A DNA stretch of 64,000 nucleotides from Chryseobacterium carnipullorum (GTDB lineage: Bacteria; Bacteroidota; Bacteroidia; Flavobacteriales; Weeksellaceae), in NCBI RefSeq assembly GCF_900142785.1, contig NZ_FRCD01000003.1:1-64000 (forward strand). Reading direction: 5' to 3'. Position 1 is the first letter of the stretch, and each line of letters opens with the position of its first letter. The translations under genes and the position numbers were made by a program. Positions 56,481 to 64,000 of this stretch are shown piece by piece. A model generated the notes under the pieces. It had not been told where the DNA came from. It worked only from the letters and a program-made list of their open reading frames with translations, and made no database searches.

Positions 56481-57983
56481 ATGGAGATGACCTATTTAAT
56501 TATTGGATGTATTGCCGGCGGAGTTCTGGGAGCCGTGATTTTGTATTTTGCCTTAAAATCATCGATGGTTTCAAGAAGTTCTTATGATGAACTGAATCAT
56601 CTGCATATCAAAAATCATTCGGATCTGGAAAACCTGAATTTGAAAATACAGGAACTGAATGAAAATATCTACAGAGAAAAAGAACAAAACCAACTGCAAA
56701 CAGACCTTCTGAACGATCTGAAAAATGAATATGCGAAGATCTCTGCGGAATACACTTCCTTAAACTCCCAGTTTCTGGAACAGAAACAGCTTAATGTAAA
56801 GCAAACGTCTCAAATAGAGAATCTGATATCCGAGAAGCAGCATATTTTCGCGAAAAATTCTGAACTTTCTGCCAAAAATGAAAGCCTGCAGCATTCCCTT
56901 GACACCCAGAAAGAGGAAATCACAAAAATTCAGGATGAATCAAAGCTGCAGTTTGAAAATCTGGCCAATAAAATTTTAGATGAAAAAACGGAAAAATTCA
57001 CAACCTTAAACCAAAGTAATTTAAAAAATATCCTTGAGCCTTTCCAGGAAAAGATCACTGATCTGAAAAACAGAGTGAATGAGGCTTACGAAAAGGAAAA
57101 CAAGGAACGCTTTTCTCTCGCGGAAAAGGTAAAAGAACTGGCAGAACTGAATCAGCAAATCTCTGAAGATGCGAAAAAACTGACCCGGGCATTAAAAGGA
57201 GAAAGTAAAACTCAAGGAAACTGGGGAGAAATGATCCTTGAAAGTATCCTTGAAAAATCCGGACTTGTAAAAGGAAGAGAATATTTCTTGGAGCATGAAC
57301 TTCGTGATGAAGATAGTAAAGCCCTTTTCTCTGAATTTTCCGGCAAAAAAATGCGGCCTGATGCTGTTATAAAATATCCTGATGAAAGAAATGTGATCAT
57401 TGATTCCAAAGTATCACTTACCGCTTTTACGGAACTGGTAGACGAGACCGATCAGGATGTCTACGCGGTCAAACTGAGCCAGCATTTAGGTTCCATCAAA
57501 AATCACATCCTGCAACTGAGTCAGAAAGCGTATGATGATTATGGGAAATCATTGGACTTTGTCATGATGTTTATTCCAAGTGAACCCGCTTATATCGCCG
57601 CGATGCAAGCTGACCCGAATCTTTGGAATTTTGCTTATGAAAGAAGGATCCTGCTTTTAAATCCTAGTAACCTGATCACTTCCCTGAAGCTCATCGCAGA
57701 TCTCTGGAAACGCGAATACCAGAACAGAAATTCTATGGAGATCGCTGAGCGTGGAGCAAAACTGTACGATAAGTTTGTAGGTTTTGTAGACAATCTGGAT
57801 AAGGTCGGGAAAAATCTCGATCAGGCTAAAAATGTTTACAATGATGCATACAAACAGCTGTATACTGGAAATGACAATCTGGTGATCCAGACTCAGAAAC
57901 TGAAATCTCTCGGCATCAAAAACAAAAAAGATCTGCCTCAAAGTCTTATTGACAATGGCAACTTTATAGAAACAGACCAATAA
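56481..57983 (+). CDS. rmuC: DNA recombination protein RmuC homologue
   Basis: The 500-residue protein has one N-terminal membrane helix (~4-24), a long coiled coil (~30-190) and the RmuC nuclease-like domain (~215-450). That domain contains KGESKTQGNWGEMILESILE, KSGLVKGREYF, MRPDAVIKYPDERNVIIDSK (acidic and Lys residues of a PD-(D/E)XK-like core) and MMFIPSEPAYIAAM. In E. coli it limits inversions at short repeats. The following membrane-protein gene starts 4 nt later. Confidence 0.93.
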   Translation: MEMTYLIIGCIAGGVLGAVILYFALKSSMVSRSSYDELNHLHIKNHSDLENLNLKIQELNENIYREKEQNQLQTDLLNDLKNEYAKISAEYTSLNSQFLEQKQLNVKQTSQIENLISEKQHIFAKNSELSAKNESLQHSLDTQKEEITKIQDESKLQFENLANKILDEKTEKFTTLNQSNLKNILEPFQEKITDLKNRVNEAYEKENKERFSLAEKVKELAELNQQISEDAKKLTRALKGESKTQGNWGEMILESILEKSGLVKGREYFLEHELRDEDSKALFSEFSGKKMRPDAVIKYPDERNVIIDSKVSLTAFTELVDETDQDVYAVKLSQHLGSIKNHILQLSQKAYDDYGKSLDFVMMFIPSEPAYIAAMQADPNLWNFAYERRILLLNPSNLITSLKLIADLWKREYQNRNSMEIAERGAKLYDKFVGFVDNLDKVGKNLDQAKNVYNDAYKQLYTGNDNLVIQTQKLKSLGIKNKKDLPQSLIDNGNFIETDQ

Positions 57984-57987
57984 TCGT

Positions 57988-58413
57988 ATGAAAAAAAGTT
58001 ACATTATTTTAATTATCAGTATCGTCATTTTCATGATTTCCCTGATTTTGCCAGCAGTTTTTACCAAAAAAGGCAGTGAAGTCTATGGTCTTACCCTTTT
58101 CCTGTTTGGTTGGACAGATCTCACGGGAGACGGAACTTCATGGCTGGCCAATCCTATATTGCTTTTTTCATGGGTATTCCTTTTGGTTAAACAACCCAAA
58201 ATTGCCGCTTTTTTAGGTTTACTTTCTGTAGCCGTAGCTCTCTATTATGTAACAGAAACAGAAATAATCGTTGATGAAGCAGGCCACAAATACCCGATTA
58301 CGGGCTTTGGTTTAGGATATTATGTTTGGATTGCAAGCTGTGTTACGATGTTTATCGGAAGCTTACTTCTCTTAAAATCTAAGCCGGAAACCCAACCTGT
58401 TTCAAAAGATTAA
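57988..58413 (+). CDS. Small integral membrane protein
   Basis: The 141-residue protein has about four membrane helices (IILIISIVIFMISLILPAVF, WLANPILLFSWVFLLV, IAAFLGLLSVAVALYYV, YVWIASCVTMFIGSLLLL). I recognise no family. It is almost certainly co-transcribed with rmuC, 4 nt away. Function is unknown. Confidence 0.7.
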   Translation: MKKSYIILIISIVIFMISLILPAVFTKKGSEVYGLTLFLFGWTDLTGDGTSWLANPILLFSWVFLLVKQPKIAAFLGLLSVAVALYYVTETEIIVDEAGHKYPITGFGLGYYVWIASCVTMFIGSLLLLKSKPETQPVSKD

Positions 58414-58504
58414 TTCAGAAGAAAATACGATTGACCGGCCTTATAAAATCCCTTTTCTCTAAAACGAAACAGGCCTAATCACAAATTTTGCATAATTTTG
58501 CAAG

Positions 58505-59272
58505 ATGTTGATAGAAAGCTTTCAAAACGAAAAAGTAAAAAACGTCACCAAACTATTGGCTGACAACAGGTTCCGTAAAAAATCAAAAGTTTTTGTTGTT
58601 GAAGGACAGCAGGAGAACGAAAGGGCTTTACAGTATCACTTTGAACCTGTAGAGTTTTTTGTGTGTGAAAACATCTTTAAGGGAAAGCTTCCTGAAAGCA
58701 GAATCCATTATGTAAGCGAAAAAGTATACGAAAAAATAGCCTACAGAGGAAGTTCTGAAGGGATTCTCGGAATCTATCAAACCAAAGAAAATCTTCTTTC
58801 ATCATTTATTCCTCAAGAAAACGCTACCGTTATTATTGTGGAAGGGGTCGAAAAGCCTGGTAATTTAGGAGCAATCCTCAGAAGCTGTGAAGCTTTTGGA
58901 ATAGATGCCCTGATTGTTGCGGATGGAAAGGCCGACTTTTATAACCCTAATGTTATCCGTTCAAGTGTAGGCTGTCTCTTTGGAATGAAGGTTTATGATG
59001 CAGGAAATGATGAAACATTTGAATTTCTTCAGAAAAATAAGTTCAACATCTACACTACGCTTATGGACGAGACCGCTGAAGATCTGTATACAAGAGATTT
59101 CAGAGAGCGATCGGCAGTCTTGTTTGGAACGGAGCATTCCGGATTAAGTGATTTCTGGACAGGCAAGGGAAAAAACACTTTGATTCCTATGGCCGGAAGT
59201 ATTGACTCTTTGAATTTGAGTAATGCTGTGGCAATTACCTGCTATGAATCTTTAAGGCAGAAGAAAGGGTAA
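58505..59272 (+). CDS. TrmH-family RNA 2'-O-methyltransferase
   Basis: The 255-residue SPOUT enzyme has an N-terminal substrate-binding domain (KVKNVTKLLADNRFRKKSKV, FVVEGQQENERAL). The knotted methyltransferase domain has the three TrmH motifs: motif 1 GNLGAILRSCEAFGIDALIV, motif 2 AVLFGTEHSGLS and motif 3 IPMAGSIDSLNLSNAVAITC. It methylates a ribose in rRNA or tRNA; the target base cannot be told from sequence. It stands alone, with 91 nt upstream. Confidence 0.92.
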   Translation: MLIESFQNEKVKNVTKLLADNRFRKKSKVFVVEGQQENERALQYHFEPVEFFVCENIFKGKLPESRIHYVSEKVYEKIAYRGSSEGILGIYQTKENLLSSFIPQENATVIIVEGVEKPGNLGAILRSCEAFGIDALIVADGKADFYNPNVIRSSVGCLFGMKVYDAGNDETFEFLQKNKFNIYTTLMDETAEDLYTRDFRERSAVLFGTEHSGLSDFWTGKGKNTLIPMAGSIDSLNLSNAVAITCYESLRQKKG

Positions 59273-59393
59273 GGTCTGAAAAGAATCCTTAAAGCTCGGA
59301 GAGGGAAGTTTGTTAATGTCTAAAACTAGTTTTGTCCCTATTAAAGGTTTTTAAAAATTACAGGTGAACCCCTGATTTCCTAAAATATAAAGC

Positions 59394-59425
59394 ATAAAAA
59401 AACCGTCTCACAAAGTGAAACGGTT
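59394..59425 (-). terminator. Terminator of the Ala/Lys repeat lipoprotein gene
   Basis: An 11-nt stem with one mismatch (59401-59411 with 59415-59425) is followed on the minus strand by seven T. It lies 26 nt past the stop codon at 59452. On the plus strand a shorter T tract follows, so it may work both ways. Confidence 0.8.
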
Positions 59426-59451
59426 CTTTTATTGTTAAGCTATTGCTAGAA

Positions 59452-59793
59452 TTATTTCTTAGCAGCGTCTTTAACTTCTTTAGCAGCATCTTTAGCAGCA
59501 CCTTTAGCAGCATCAGCAGCACCTTTAGCAGCGTCAGCAGCAGCTTCAGTTGTAGCTTTAGCAGCGTCAGCACCAGCAGCAGTTGTAGCAGCAGCAGCAT
59601 CTTTAGTAGCGTCAACAGCAACGTTAGCAGCTGAATCAATTACTTTAGCAGCAGAATCAGAAACTACAGCAGCAGAATCAGCTACGTTAGCAGCAGCAGA
59701 ATCAGTAGCTCCTTCAGTAGAAGTAGTTTCAGTTTTTTTACAAGCAACTAGAGAGATTGCAGCGATAGCAGCTACGAATAATGACTTTTTCAT
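59452..59793 (-). CDS. Low-complexity Ala/Lys/Asp repeat lipoprotein
   Basis: The 113-residue protein has a lipoprotein signal (ISLVACKKTE). Nearly all the rest is made of short repeats: first DSAAANVADSAAVVSDSAAK, then DATKDAAAATTAAGADAAKA and KGAADAAKGAAKDAAKEVKD. The 11-residue period of A-A-K/D units resembles amphipathic helices of LEA-type and Lpp-like proteins. It is probably an abundant envelope or stress lipoprotein with a long alpha helix. The codons are also repetitive, so length variation among strains is likely. Confidence 0.75.
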   Translation of the reverse strand: MKKSLFVAAIAAISLVACKKTETTSTEGATDSAAANVADSAAVVSDSAAKVIDSAANVAVDATKDAAAATTAAGADAAKATTEAAADAAKGAADAAKGAAKDAAKEVKDAAKK

Positions 59794-59976
59794 AATAAAT
59801 TAAATTTAATTTTGTTAATATTGTTTTATATAAATTTTCTTCTGTTCCGTTATTTGAACAAGACAAAGGTAGACCAGATAGAAAAGTTGTTTATGAAAAA
59901 TAATTGTAATACATTTGTAAAATAGTTTTACAAAAAAACATTGCTGATAATCAACAATTTAATTATTTTATAAAAA

Positions 59977-61158
59977 TTGACAGATTTAGATCTATTACAT
60001 TTTGAACAGCTAAAAAAGGATGTTCAGACCGAATTTTTAAAAGAATCGAGCTCTTCCCATGATGATATTTCAAAATGGAAGGGTATAGATATCATATATT
60101 TTCAGGAAGACCTTCGCAAAAAGGCAAAAGGCAACATCAGTGAAAAGTCATTTTACACCTATTTCAAAACTTCACCGGTTACCAAATTACCCCGGATCGA
60201 TATGCTCAATTTATTGAGTATCTATGCGGGATATGATTCATGGTACGACTTCAAGAAACAGCATCTTTTTGCGGGAGAATTGCTGCAGGAAAATGAAGAT
60301 CTTGAGGAAGAAGAAATAAATGAATTGGAAAAAACAGTCTCTGCAGCCCTGGATTTGCCAAAAACAGAAATTCCAGCGAAAAATATCGAATATTTTCCTC
60401 AGGAAAATTTAGATTTACAAAAATCAACTACTGATAATCAATCAACTAAAGAAAAAACAGTTGCATCTACAAATATCGAAATTCCCTCTTCTACACCCAG
60501 GAAAAATTTCTTCAAAAAGAATGCCTGGGCCATTATCACCTCGATATTAATTACCATTACCGGAATTCTTGGATTTAAGGATGAAATTTTTTCGAAAACC
60601 TACAAATATTGTTTTACGGACAAAGACCGTGGCGTTGCCGCCATCAATACCCTTGAAATAAGAGTGATCAAAGAAAATGAATCACCGCTTTTGTTTAAAA
60701 TAAAACCGGGAGAGTGTTTTTATTACTCTACCAAGGATAAAAATCTTAAAATGCAGATCAGTGCTCCCTTCTATGAGTATCTGGAGGTCAACAGAAATCT
60801 GGAAAATGCTCCGGACGAAGAAATGATAGAACTGAAGCCTGATGATTATAAGATGGCCGCTTATTATTTCTCCATTAAAGATGTCAAAGGCGGTAATCCT
60901 GAAGAGCAGGTAGCGCTTATCAAGCAGAAAAGAAACCAACTGGAAAACCTGATCAGCAACAATGCCGTTATTTATCAGGTGTATGATAACAAAACCTACG
61001 GTATAGAAAGACTGGATAAGCAAAAATATATCACGCTGGTAACGACACCTACCACCTCTCTTAAGAACCTAAATGTAATAGAGATGAAAAAGGATATCAA
61101 AGGAAAAATCGTATCGATCAAATTTAAAATTGCCACCACAGATGAAGAGAATAAATAA
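59977..61158 (+). CDS. Single-span membrane protein with conserved N-terminal domain
   Basis: The frame opens at a TTG (59977); the next ATG lies far inside the conserved N-terminal domain, so TTG appears to be the true start. The 393-residue product has an N-terminal ~90-residue domain (KGNISEKSFYTYFKTSPVTK, IDMLNLLSIYAGYDSWYDFK), a charged linker, one membrane helix (~180-197, WAIITSILITITGILGF) and an extracytoplasmic domain of unknown type. The N-terminal pattern recurs in Bacteroidota signalling proteins, but I cannot name it. It overlaps the next gene by 17 nt. Confidence 0.7.
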   Translation: MTDLDLLHFEQLKKDVQTEFLKESSSSHDDISKWKGIDIIYFQEDLRKKAKGNISEKSFYTYFKTSPVTKLPRIDMLNLLSIYAGYDSWYDFKKQHLFAGELLQENEDLEEEEINELEKTVSAALDLPKTEIPAKNIEYFPQENLDLQKSTTDNQSTKEKTVASTNIEIPSSTPRKNFFKKNAWAIITSILITITGILGFKDEIFSKTYKYCFTDKDRGVAAINTLEIRVIKENESPLLFKIKPGECFYYSTKDKNLKMQISAPFYEYLEVNRNLENAPDEEMIELKPDDYKMAAYYFSIKDVKGGNPEEQVALIKQKRNQLENLISNNAVIYQVYDNKTYGIERLDKQKYITLVTTPTTSLKNLNVIEMKKDIKGKIVSIKFKIATTDEENK

Positions 61159-61723
61159 ATTTTTAATGTTCACCGTTGTTTTTTTAGCATTGGTTTCCTG
61201 CAATAATAAAAAGACTGAAGTAAGCGATCTTGATAAACTTAGAAACAGCACGAATGTAAAAAGCTACCCTGCGGTACAGATGGACAGCATGCAGGCCATT
61301 AATTCTATTACCAAACAGAAAGTACAGGAACTTCTTGATCTTTCCACGCTTTACTTATCCGGCAACAGAAATACAGAAATAGACACCGTTATTTTTTCAC
61401 AAATGGAAAGCTATTTCCATAAGCCGGATTCTATGACGTTCAGAAAACTGTTCAGAGAACTGGACAGCCTGAAAGTGAAATCAGTTAAAGTCAATAGTCT
61501 GAACGTGTATAAAGAGTTTTATAAAAAAGATACTTTGGATTACGCTAAATTCAATCTGGAATACTTTGACGCCAAAAATAAGTCTCTGGGAACATTTGAG
61601 AAAAATGCTCAGTACATTTTGCTGTCAACTCCGATGATCAAAAAAGAATTTAAATTTTATTTCCTGGATTTCTATTCGAGTCCGTTAAAGAAAGACAGCA
61701 CCTCGGTAGGAGTGACTAAATAA
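61142..61723 (+). CDS. Lipoprotein coupled to the upstream membrane protein
   Basis: The ATG at 61142 lies within the end of the upstream gene and opens a lipoprotein signal (MFTVVFLALVSCNNK). The 193-residue product is charged and mostly helical, with LDSLKVKSVKVNSLNVYKEF and a beta-rich C-terminal part. I recognise no family. The 17-nt overlap indicates translational coupling, so it probably works with the membrane protein's exterior domain. Its 3' end overlaps the convergent cyclo-ligase gene by 52 nt. Confidence 0.65.
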   Translation: MKRINKFLMFTVVFLALVSCNNKKTEVSDLDKLRNSTNVKSYPAVQMDSMQAINSITKQKVQELLDLSTLYLSGNRNTEIDTVIFSQMESYFHKPDSMTFRKLFRELDSLKVKSVKVNSLNVYKEFYKKDTLDYAKFNLEYFDAKNKSLGTFEKNAQYILLSTPMIKKEFKFYFLDFYSSPLKKDSTSVGVTK

Positions 61724-62247
61724 TCCAGGGGAATATCATTTTCCCAGACATCATCGATCTGTTCATCCGGACTAAAGTAGTTGATCCCAATTTTTTTTGA
61801 TGCGGGCGAAATACTTTGGAAAAAGGCATCGTAAAATCCTTTTCCGTAGCCTACTCTATTCCCTTTTTGGTCCCCATAGAGTAAAGGGGTAATTACATAG
61901 TCAAAATGATGCTCTCCGGAGTCTTCATTGGAACCAGGTTCTTCAATTCCCCAATTGCTGGTTTCAAATAGCGTATCCTCATTGATCTCGACGGATATCA
62001 AATCTTCTGCGATCACTTTGGGAACAAAAACGCGGATATTCTTCTCTAAAAAAGCATGAATAAAGATCTTGGTATCAATCTCATTAAACTTCCTGATTGG
62101 GGTGAAAATATGCACCTTCTGCCCTGCAACAGGTTTAAAATAATCTAAAAACGCTTCAAGTATTCTTTCAGATAATGAGAAAGCCTCATCAACTGACAAG
62201 GCTTTTCTTTTCTGCATATATTTCTTTCTAAGCTCTGCTTTTATCAT
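61672..62247 (-). CDS. 5-formyltetrahydrofolate cyclo-ligase
   Basis: The ATG at 62247 (MIKAELRKKYMQKRKAL) matches where the family begins; an ATG 11 codons upstream is also in frame. The 191-residue enzyme converts 5-formyl-THF to methenyl-THF using ATP. Signatures are KAELRKKYMQKRKAL (substrate and phosphate binding) and NRVGYGKGFYDAFF (ATP-binding GxGxGxYD-type motif). It lies 57 nt after trhO on the same strand and overlaps the convergent lipoprotein gene by 52 nt. Confidence 0.92.
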   Translation of the reverse strand: MIKAELRKKYMQKRKALSVDEAFSLSERILEAFLDYFKPVAGQKVHIFTPIRKFNEIDTKIFIHAFLEKNIRVFVPKVIAEDLISVEINEDTLFETSNWGIEEPGSNEDSGEHHFDYVITPLLYGDQKGNRVGYGKGFYDAFFQSISPASKKIGINYFSPDEQIDDVWENDIPLDYLVTPTEVLSFFNGLE

Positions 62248-62303
62248 GATTGAATCATTTTTATCAGACAAGCTTGTCATTTTTCACAATAGTCATTTTT
62301 ACA

Positions 62304-63674
62304 TTATGCGTTTTCAGAAGGTGGCAAAATTTTATATAATTTATCGGATAGACGAACTCTGAACGGAAGTTCAAAAGTGATCTGATCTCCAACTTTTGCC
62401 GTTTCACAAGGACCTCCGTTTACATGAATCTCTGTAATCGTTACTTCCTGCTCACCGGTTGTCGGACCTGAAATTAATACCTTATCTCCTACTGAAATTT
62501 CTTTATTTTCAATCAAAAACTGTGCAATCTTTGATTTTGTATAATAATGTTCTGCCTTTCCAAGCAGTACTTTTTTTACGGTTATTTTCTTGCGGATATT
62601 TTTGGTTTGTGCTTTTGCTAAAGGTTGAACTGAAGAGTCACCCGAGGTTTTAAATTTCAAAGCATCAGATTTTCCTTTTCTAAACACTTTATTTCCCACC
62701 TGCAGTCCTTCTCTTAATTTTACCTGTTCCGCTAAAGGTAAATGTGTAATATCCAGACATTCGCTAGAACAGCAATTTTCCATTACCGCTTTACACTCGT
62801 CACACTGGATAAATAACAAATGACAGGCATCATTAGAACAGTTGGTATGGTTATCACAAGGTTTCCCACACTGATGGCATTTTGAAATAATGTCGTCTGT
62901 AATTCGTTCTCCCAAACGGTGATCGAATACGAAGTTCTTACCGATAAATTTACTTTTTATTCCTTCTTCTTTGATCTGACGGGTATATTCAATAATCCCG
63001 CCTTCCAGTTGAAATACATTTTTAAAACCCTGATGTTTGAAGTAGGCACTCGCTTTTTCGCAACGAATTCCTCCTGTACAATACATCAAAAGATTTTTAT
63101 CTTCTTTAAAATCCTGTAATTGTTCGTTGATGATCGGTAAACTTTCTCTGAAATTTTCTACATCCGGAGTAATTGCTCCTTCGAAGTGCCCTACTTCACT
63201 TTCGTAGTGATTTCTAAAATCAACCACAATGGTATTGGGGTCTTCCAGTAAATCATTAAATTCCTGTGCTTTCAGGTGAACTCCTTTATTGGTAACATCA
63301 AATGTATCATCATTCAGACCGTCAGCAACAATTTTATGTCTTACTTTAATCGTTAATTTCAAGAAGGAATGGTTATCTTGCTCAACCGCAACATTCAAAC
63401 GAATTCCTCTCATAAATTCATACCCTTCAAGTGTATCGCGAAATGCTTCCAACTGATCTGCAGGAACACTCATCTGAGCATTTATTCCTTCATGAGCAAC
63501 ATAAATACGACCCAATGCATCCAGTGCGTTCCAGGCTATAAATAATTCGTCGCGAAATTTTTTGGGATCTTCAATTTTGGCATACGCATAGAAAGACAAT
63601 GTAAGACGTTCCTTACCAGCTTCATCAATAAGTTGAGCTCTTTCTTCTGCGCTTAAGGTGTTATACAGTTGCAT
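62304..63674 (-). CDS. trhO: tRNA U34 hydroxylase TrhO with an extra TrhP-like C-terminal domain
   Basis: TrhO makes 5-hydroxyuridine at tRNA position 34 with O2. Residues ~25-115 are the N-terminal TrhO domain (YVAHEGINAQMSVP). Residues ~125-235 form a rhodanese domain with active-site Cys199 in MYCTGGIRCEK. Residues ~262-306 form a Cys-rich zinc-type module (KCHQCGKPCDNH, CDECKAVMENCC). The usual protein ends near residue 350. Here a basic linker and an extra ~90-residue domain follow (ITVKKVLLGKAEHYYTKSKI, EISVGDKVLISGPTTGEQEV, LPFRVRLSDKLYKI), which resemble the C-terminal beta-barrel of U32 proteins such as TrhP. The -7 box at 63709 is probably its promoter. Confidence 0.9.
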   Translation of the reverse strand: MQLYNTLSAEERAQLIDEAGKERLTLSFYAYAKIEDPKKFRDELFIAWNALDALGRIYVAHEGINAQMSVPADQLEAFRDTLEGYEFMRGIRLNVAVEQDNHSFLKLTIKVRHKIVADGLNDDTFDVTNKGVHLKAQEFNDLLEDPNTIVVDFRNHYESEVGHFEGAITPDVENFRESLPIINEQLQDFKEDKNLLMYCTGGIRCEKASAYFKHQGFKNVFQLEGGIIEYTRQIKEEGIKSKFIGKNFVFDHRLGERITDDIISKCHQCGKPCDNHTNCSNDACHLLFIQCDECKAVMENCCSSECLDITHLPLAEQVKLREGLQVGNKVFRKGKSDALKFKTSGDSSVQPLAKAQTKNIRKKITVKKVLLGKAEHYYTKSKIAQFLIENKEISVGDKVLISGPTTGEQEVTITEIHVNGGPCETAKVGDQITFELPFRVRLSDKLYKILPPSENA

Positions 63675-63708
63675 GCTATAAACGTTTTAAGTGAGAAAAA
63701 TATTTTTG

Positions 63709-63716
63709 CAAATATA
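63709..63716 (-). promoter_or_regulatory. -7 promoter box of trhO
   Basis: The minus strand reads TATATTTG, matching TAnnTTTG, 35 nt upstream of the trhO start codon. No TTG at the usual distance was found. Confidence 0.5.
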
Positions 63717-63938
63717 GTAATTTTTCAATTGAGTTCTTTTTTTTGGGAAAATCATATAGTGTGCAGATGGCCAATGAATACTACATGATACGTATTATTG
63801 GTGAACAATTGACAGATATCAGACATCTCAATTAATTGTTGTACCTTAATCTTGACATTTTTTCCTTTTCCTGCTTACAAAATGTCACATTTTTACTTTA
63901 ATATTTTTTTAAGTTTTGTTAATACATTATTCAACATT

Positions 63939-63965
63939 ATGACATAATGCATAAAATGACATAAT
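63939..63965. repeat. Direct repeats ATGACATAAT
   Basis: Two perfect copies of the 10-mer ATGACATAAT (63939-63948, 63956-63965) lie 17 nt apart start to start. The first copy also forms part of an inverted ATTATG-CATAAT pair. They could be operator sites for a gene to the right of the window. Confidence 0.4.
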
Positions 63966-64000
63966 AGCCGTTAAATTTTAGTTAAAATTGAAACACAGCA

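Larger units (their letters stand above)
63675..64000. other. 326-bp intergenic region at the window end
   Basis: This AT-rich region has the trhO promoter box at 63709-63716 and a pair of direct repeats at 63939-63965. No gene was found on either strand. A rightward gene probably begins beyond the window. Confidence 0.5.

Noticed and set aside
59358..59639. Leu-rich frame in the Ala/Lys repeat region
   Set aside because: The repetitive GCAGCA-type DNA opens several frames; only the frame with a lipoprotein signal is convincing. The Leu-only frame is an artefact of repeat composition.

Overview
The window looks like the chromosome of a Chryseobacterium-like member of the Flavobacteriia (Bacteroidota). 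The reasons are the AT-rich intergenic DNA, promoters of the Bacteroidota type (a -7 box of form TAnnTTTG, sometimes with TTG about 20-24 nt upstream), near absence of Shine-Dalgarno sequences, many TonB-dependent and beta-barrel outer-membrane proteins, and the gene order around the ribosomal operons. No rRNA, tRNA, CRISPR array, transposase or integrase gene was found.

Layout. 1-4.0 kb (minus strand): a secreted GH43-type glycosidase and two arginine-deiminase-superfamily hydrolases. 4.3-8.6 kb: a small accessory block with a double-glycine-leader peptide, a TonB-type receptor with its AraC-type membrane regulator, and one unknown protein. 8.7-11.4 kb: citrate synthase and enolase. 11.5-18.0 kb: an AT-rich accessory block with a two-component system (response regulator, lipoprotein, membrane protein, histidine kinase), three unknown genes, a relict copy of the kinase 3' end, and a lysozyme-inhibitor-like lipoprotein. 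18.1-31.9 kb: an unbroken leftward ribosomal superoperon from rplC to rplQ, including secY, infA, rpmJ and rpoA. 32.2-37.7 kb: a glycerol catabolic operon (glpD, glpK, glpF and an outer-membrane beta-barrel protein) divergent from its DeoR-type repressor. 38.1-42.3 kb: three secreted proteins of unknown function. 42.3-47.2 kb: an iron cluster (TonB siderophore receptor, lipoprotein, PepSY membrane protein, low-affinity iron permease family protein). 47.5-50.9 kb: the str operon (rpsL, rpsG, fusA, rpsJ) with its own promoter and terminator. 51.3-59.3 kb (plus strand): dps, pncB, a YCII-like protein, an XRE regulator with an unknown partner, a cysteine hydrolase, a second double-glycine peptide, a DUF5995 protein, rmuC, a membrane protein and an rRNA/tRNA 2'-O-methyltransferase. 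59.4-63.7 kb: an Ala/Lys/Asp repeat lipoprotein, a two-gene membrane/lipoprotein operon, 5-formyl-THF cyclo-ligase and an unusually long TrhO.

The most interesting observations are these. (1) A 107-bp stretch of the histidine-kinase 3' end is present twice (about 87% identical by hand count) around a roughly 1-kb AT-rich unit carrying one unknown gene; the outer, relict copy keeps the terminator, as if a cassette had entered the gene's 3' end and supplied a replacement end. (2) TrhO carries an extra C-terminal domain resembling that of the U32 protein TrhP, which makes the same tRNA modification by another route. (3) The str and S10-type operons, often contiguous in relatives, are separated by 15.5 kb of glycerol and iron genes. 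(4) There are two orphan Cys-rich peptides with a shared double-glycine leader motif. (5) Two intergenic palindromic elements look like dispersed repeats: a 37-bp near-perfect palindrome and a roughly 180-bp MITE-like unit.
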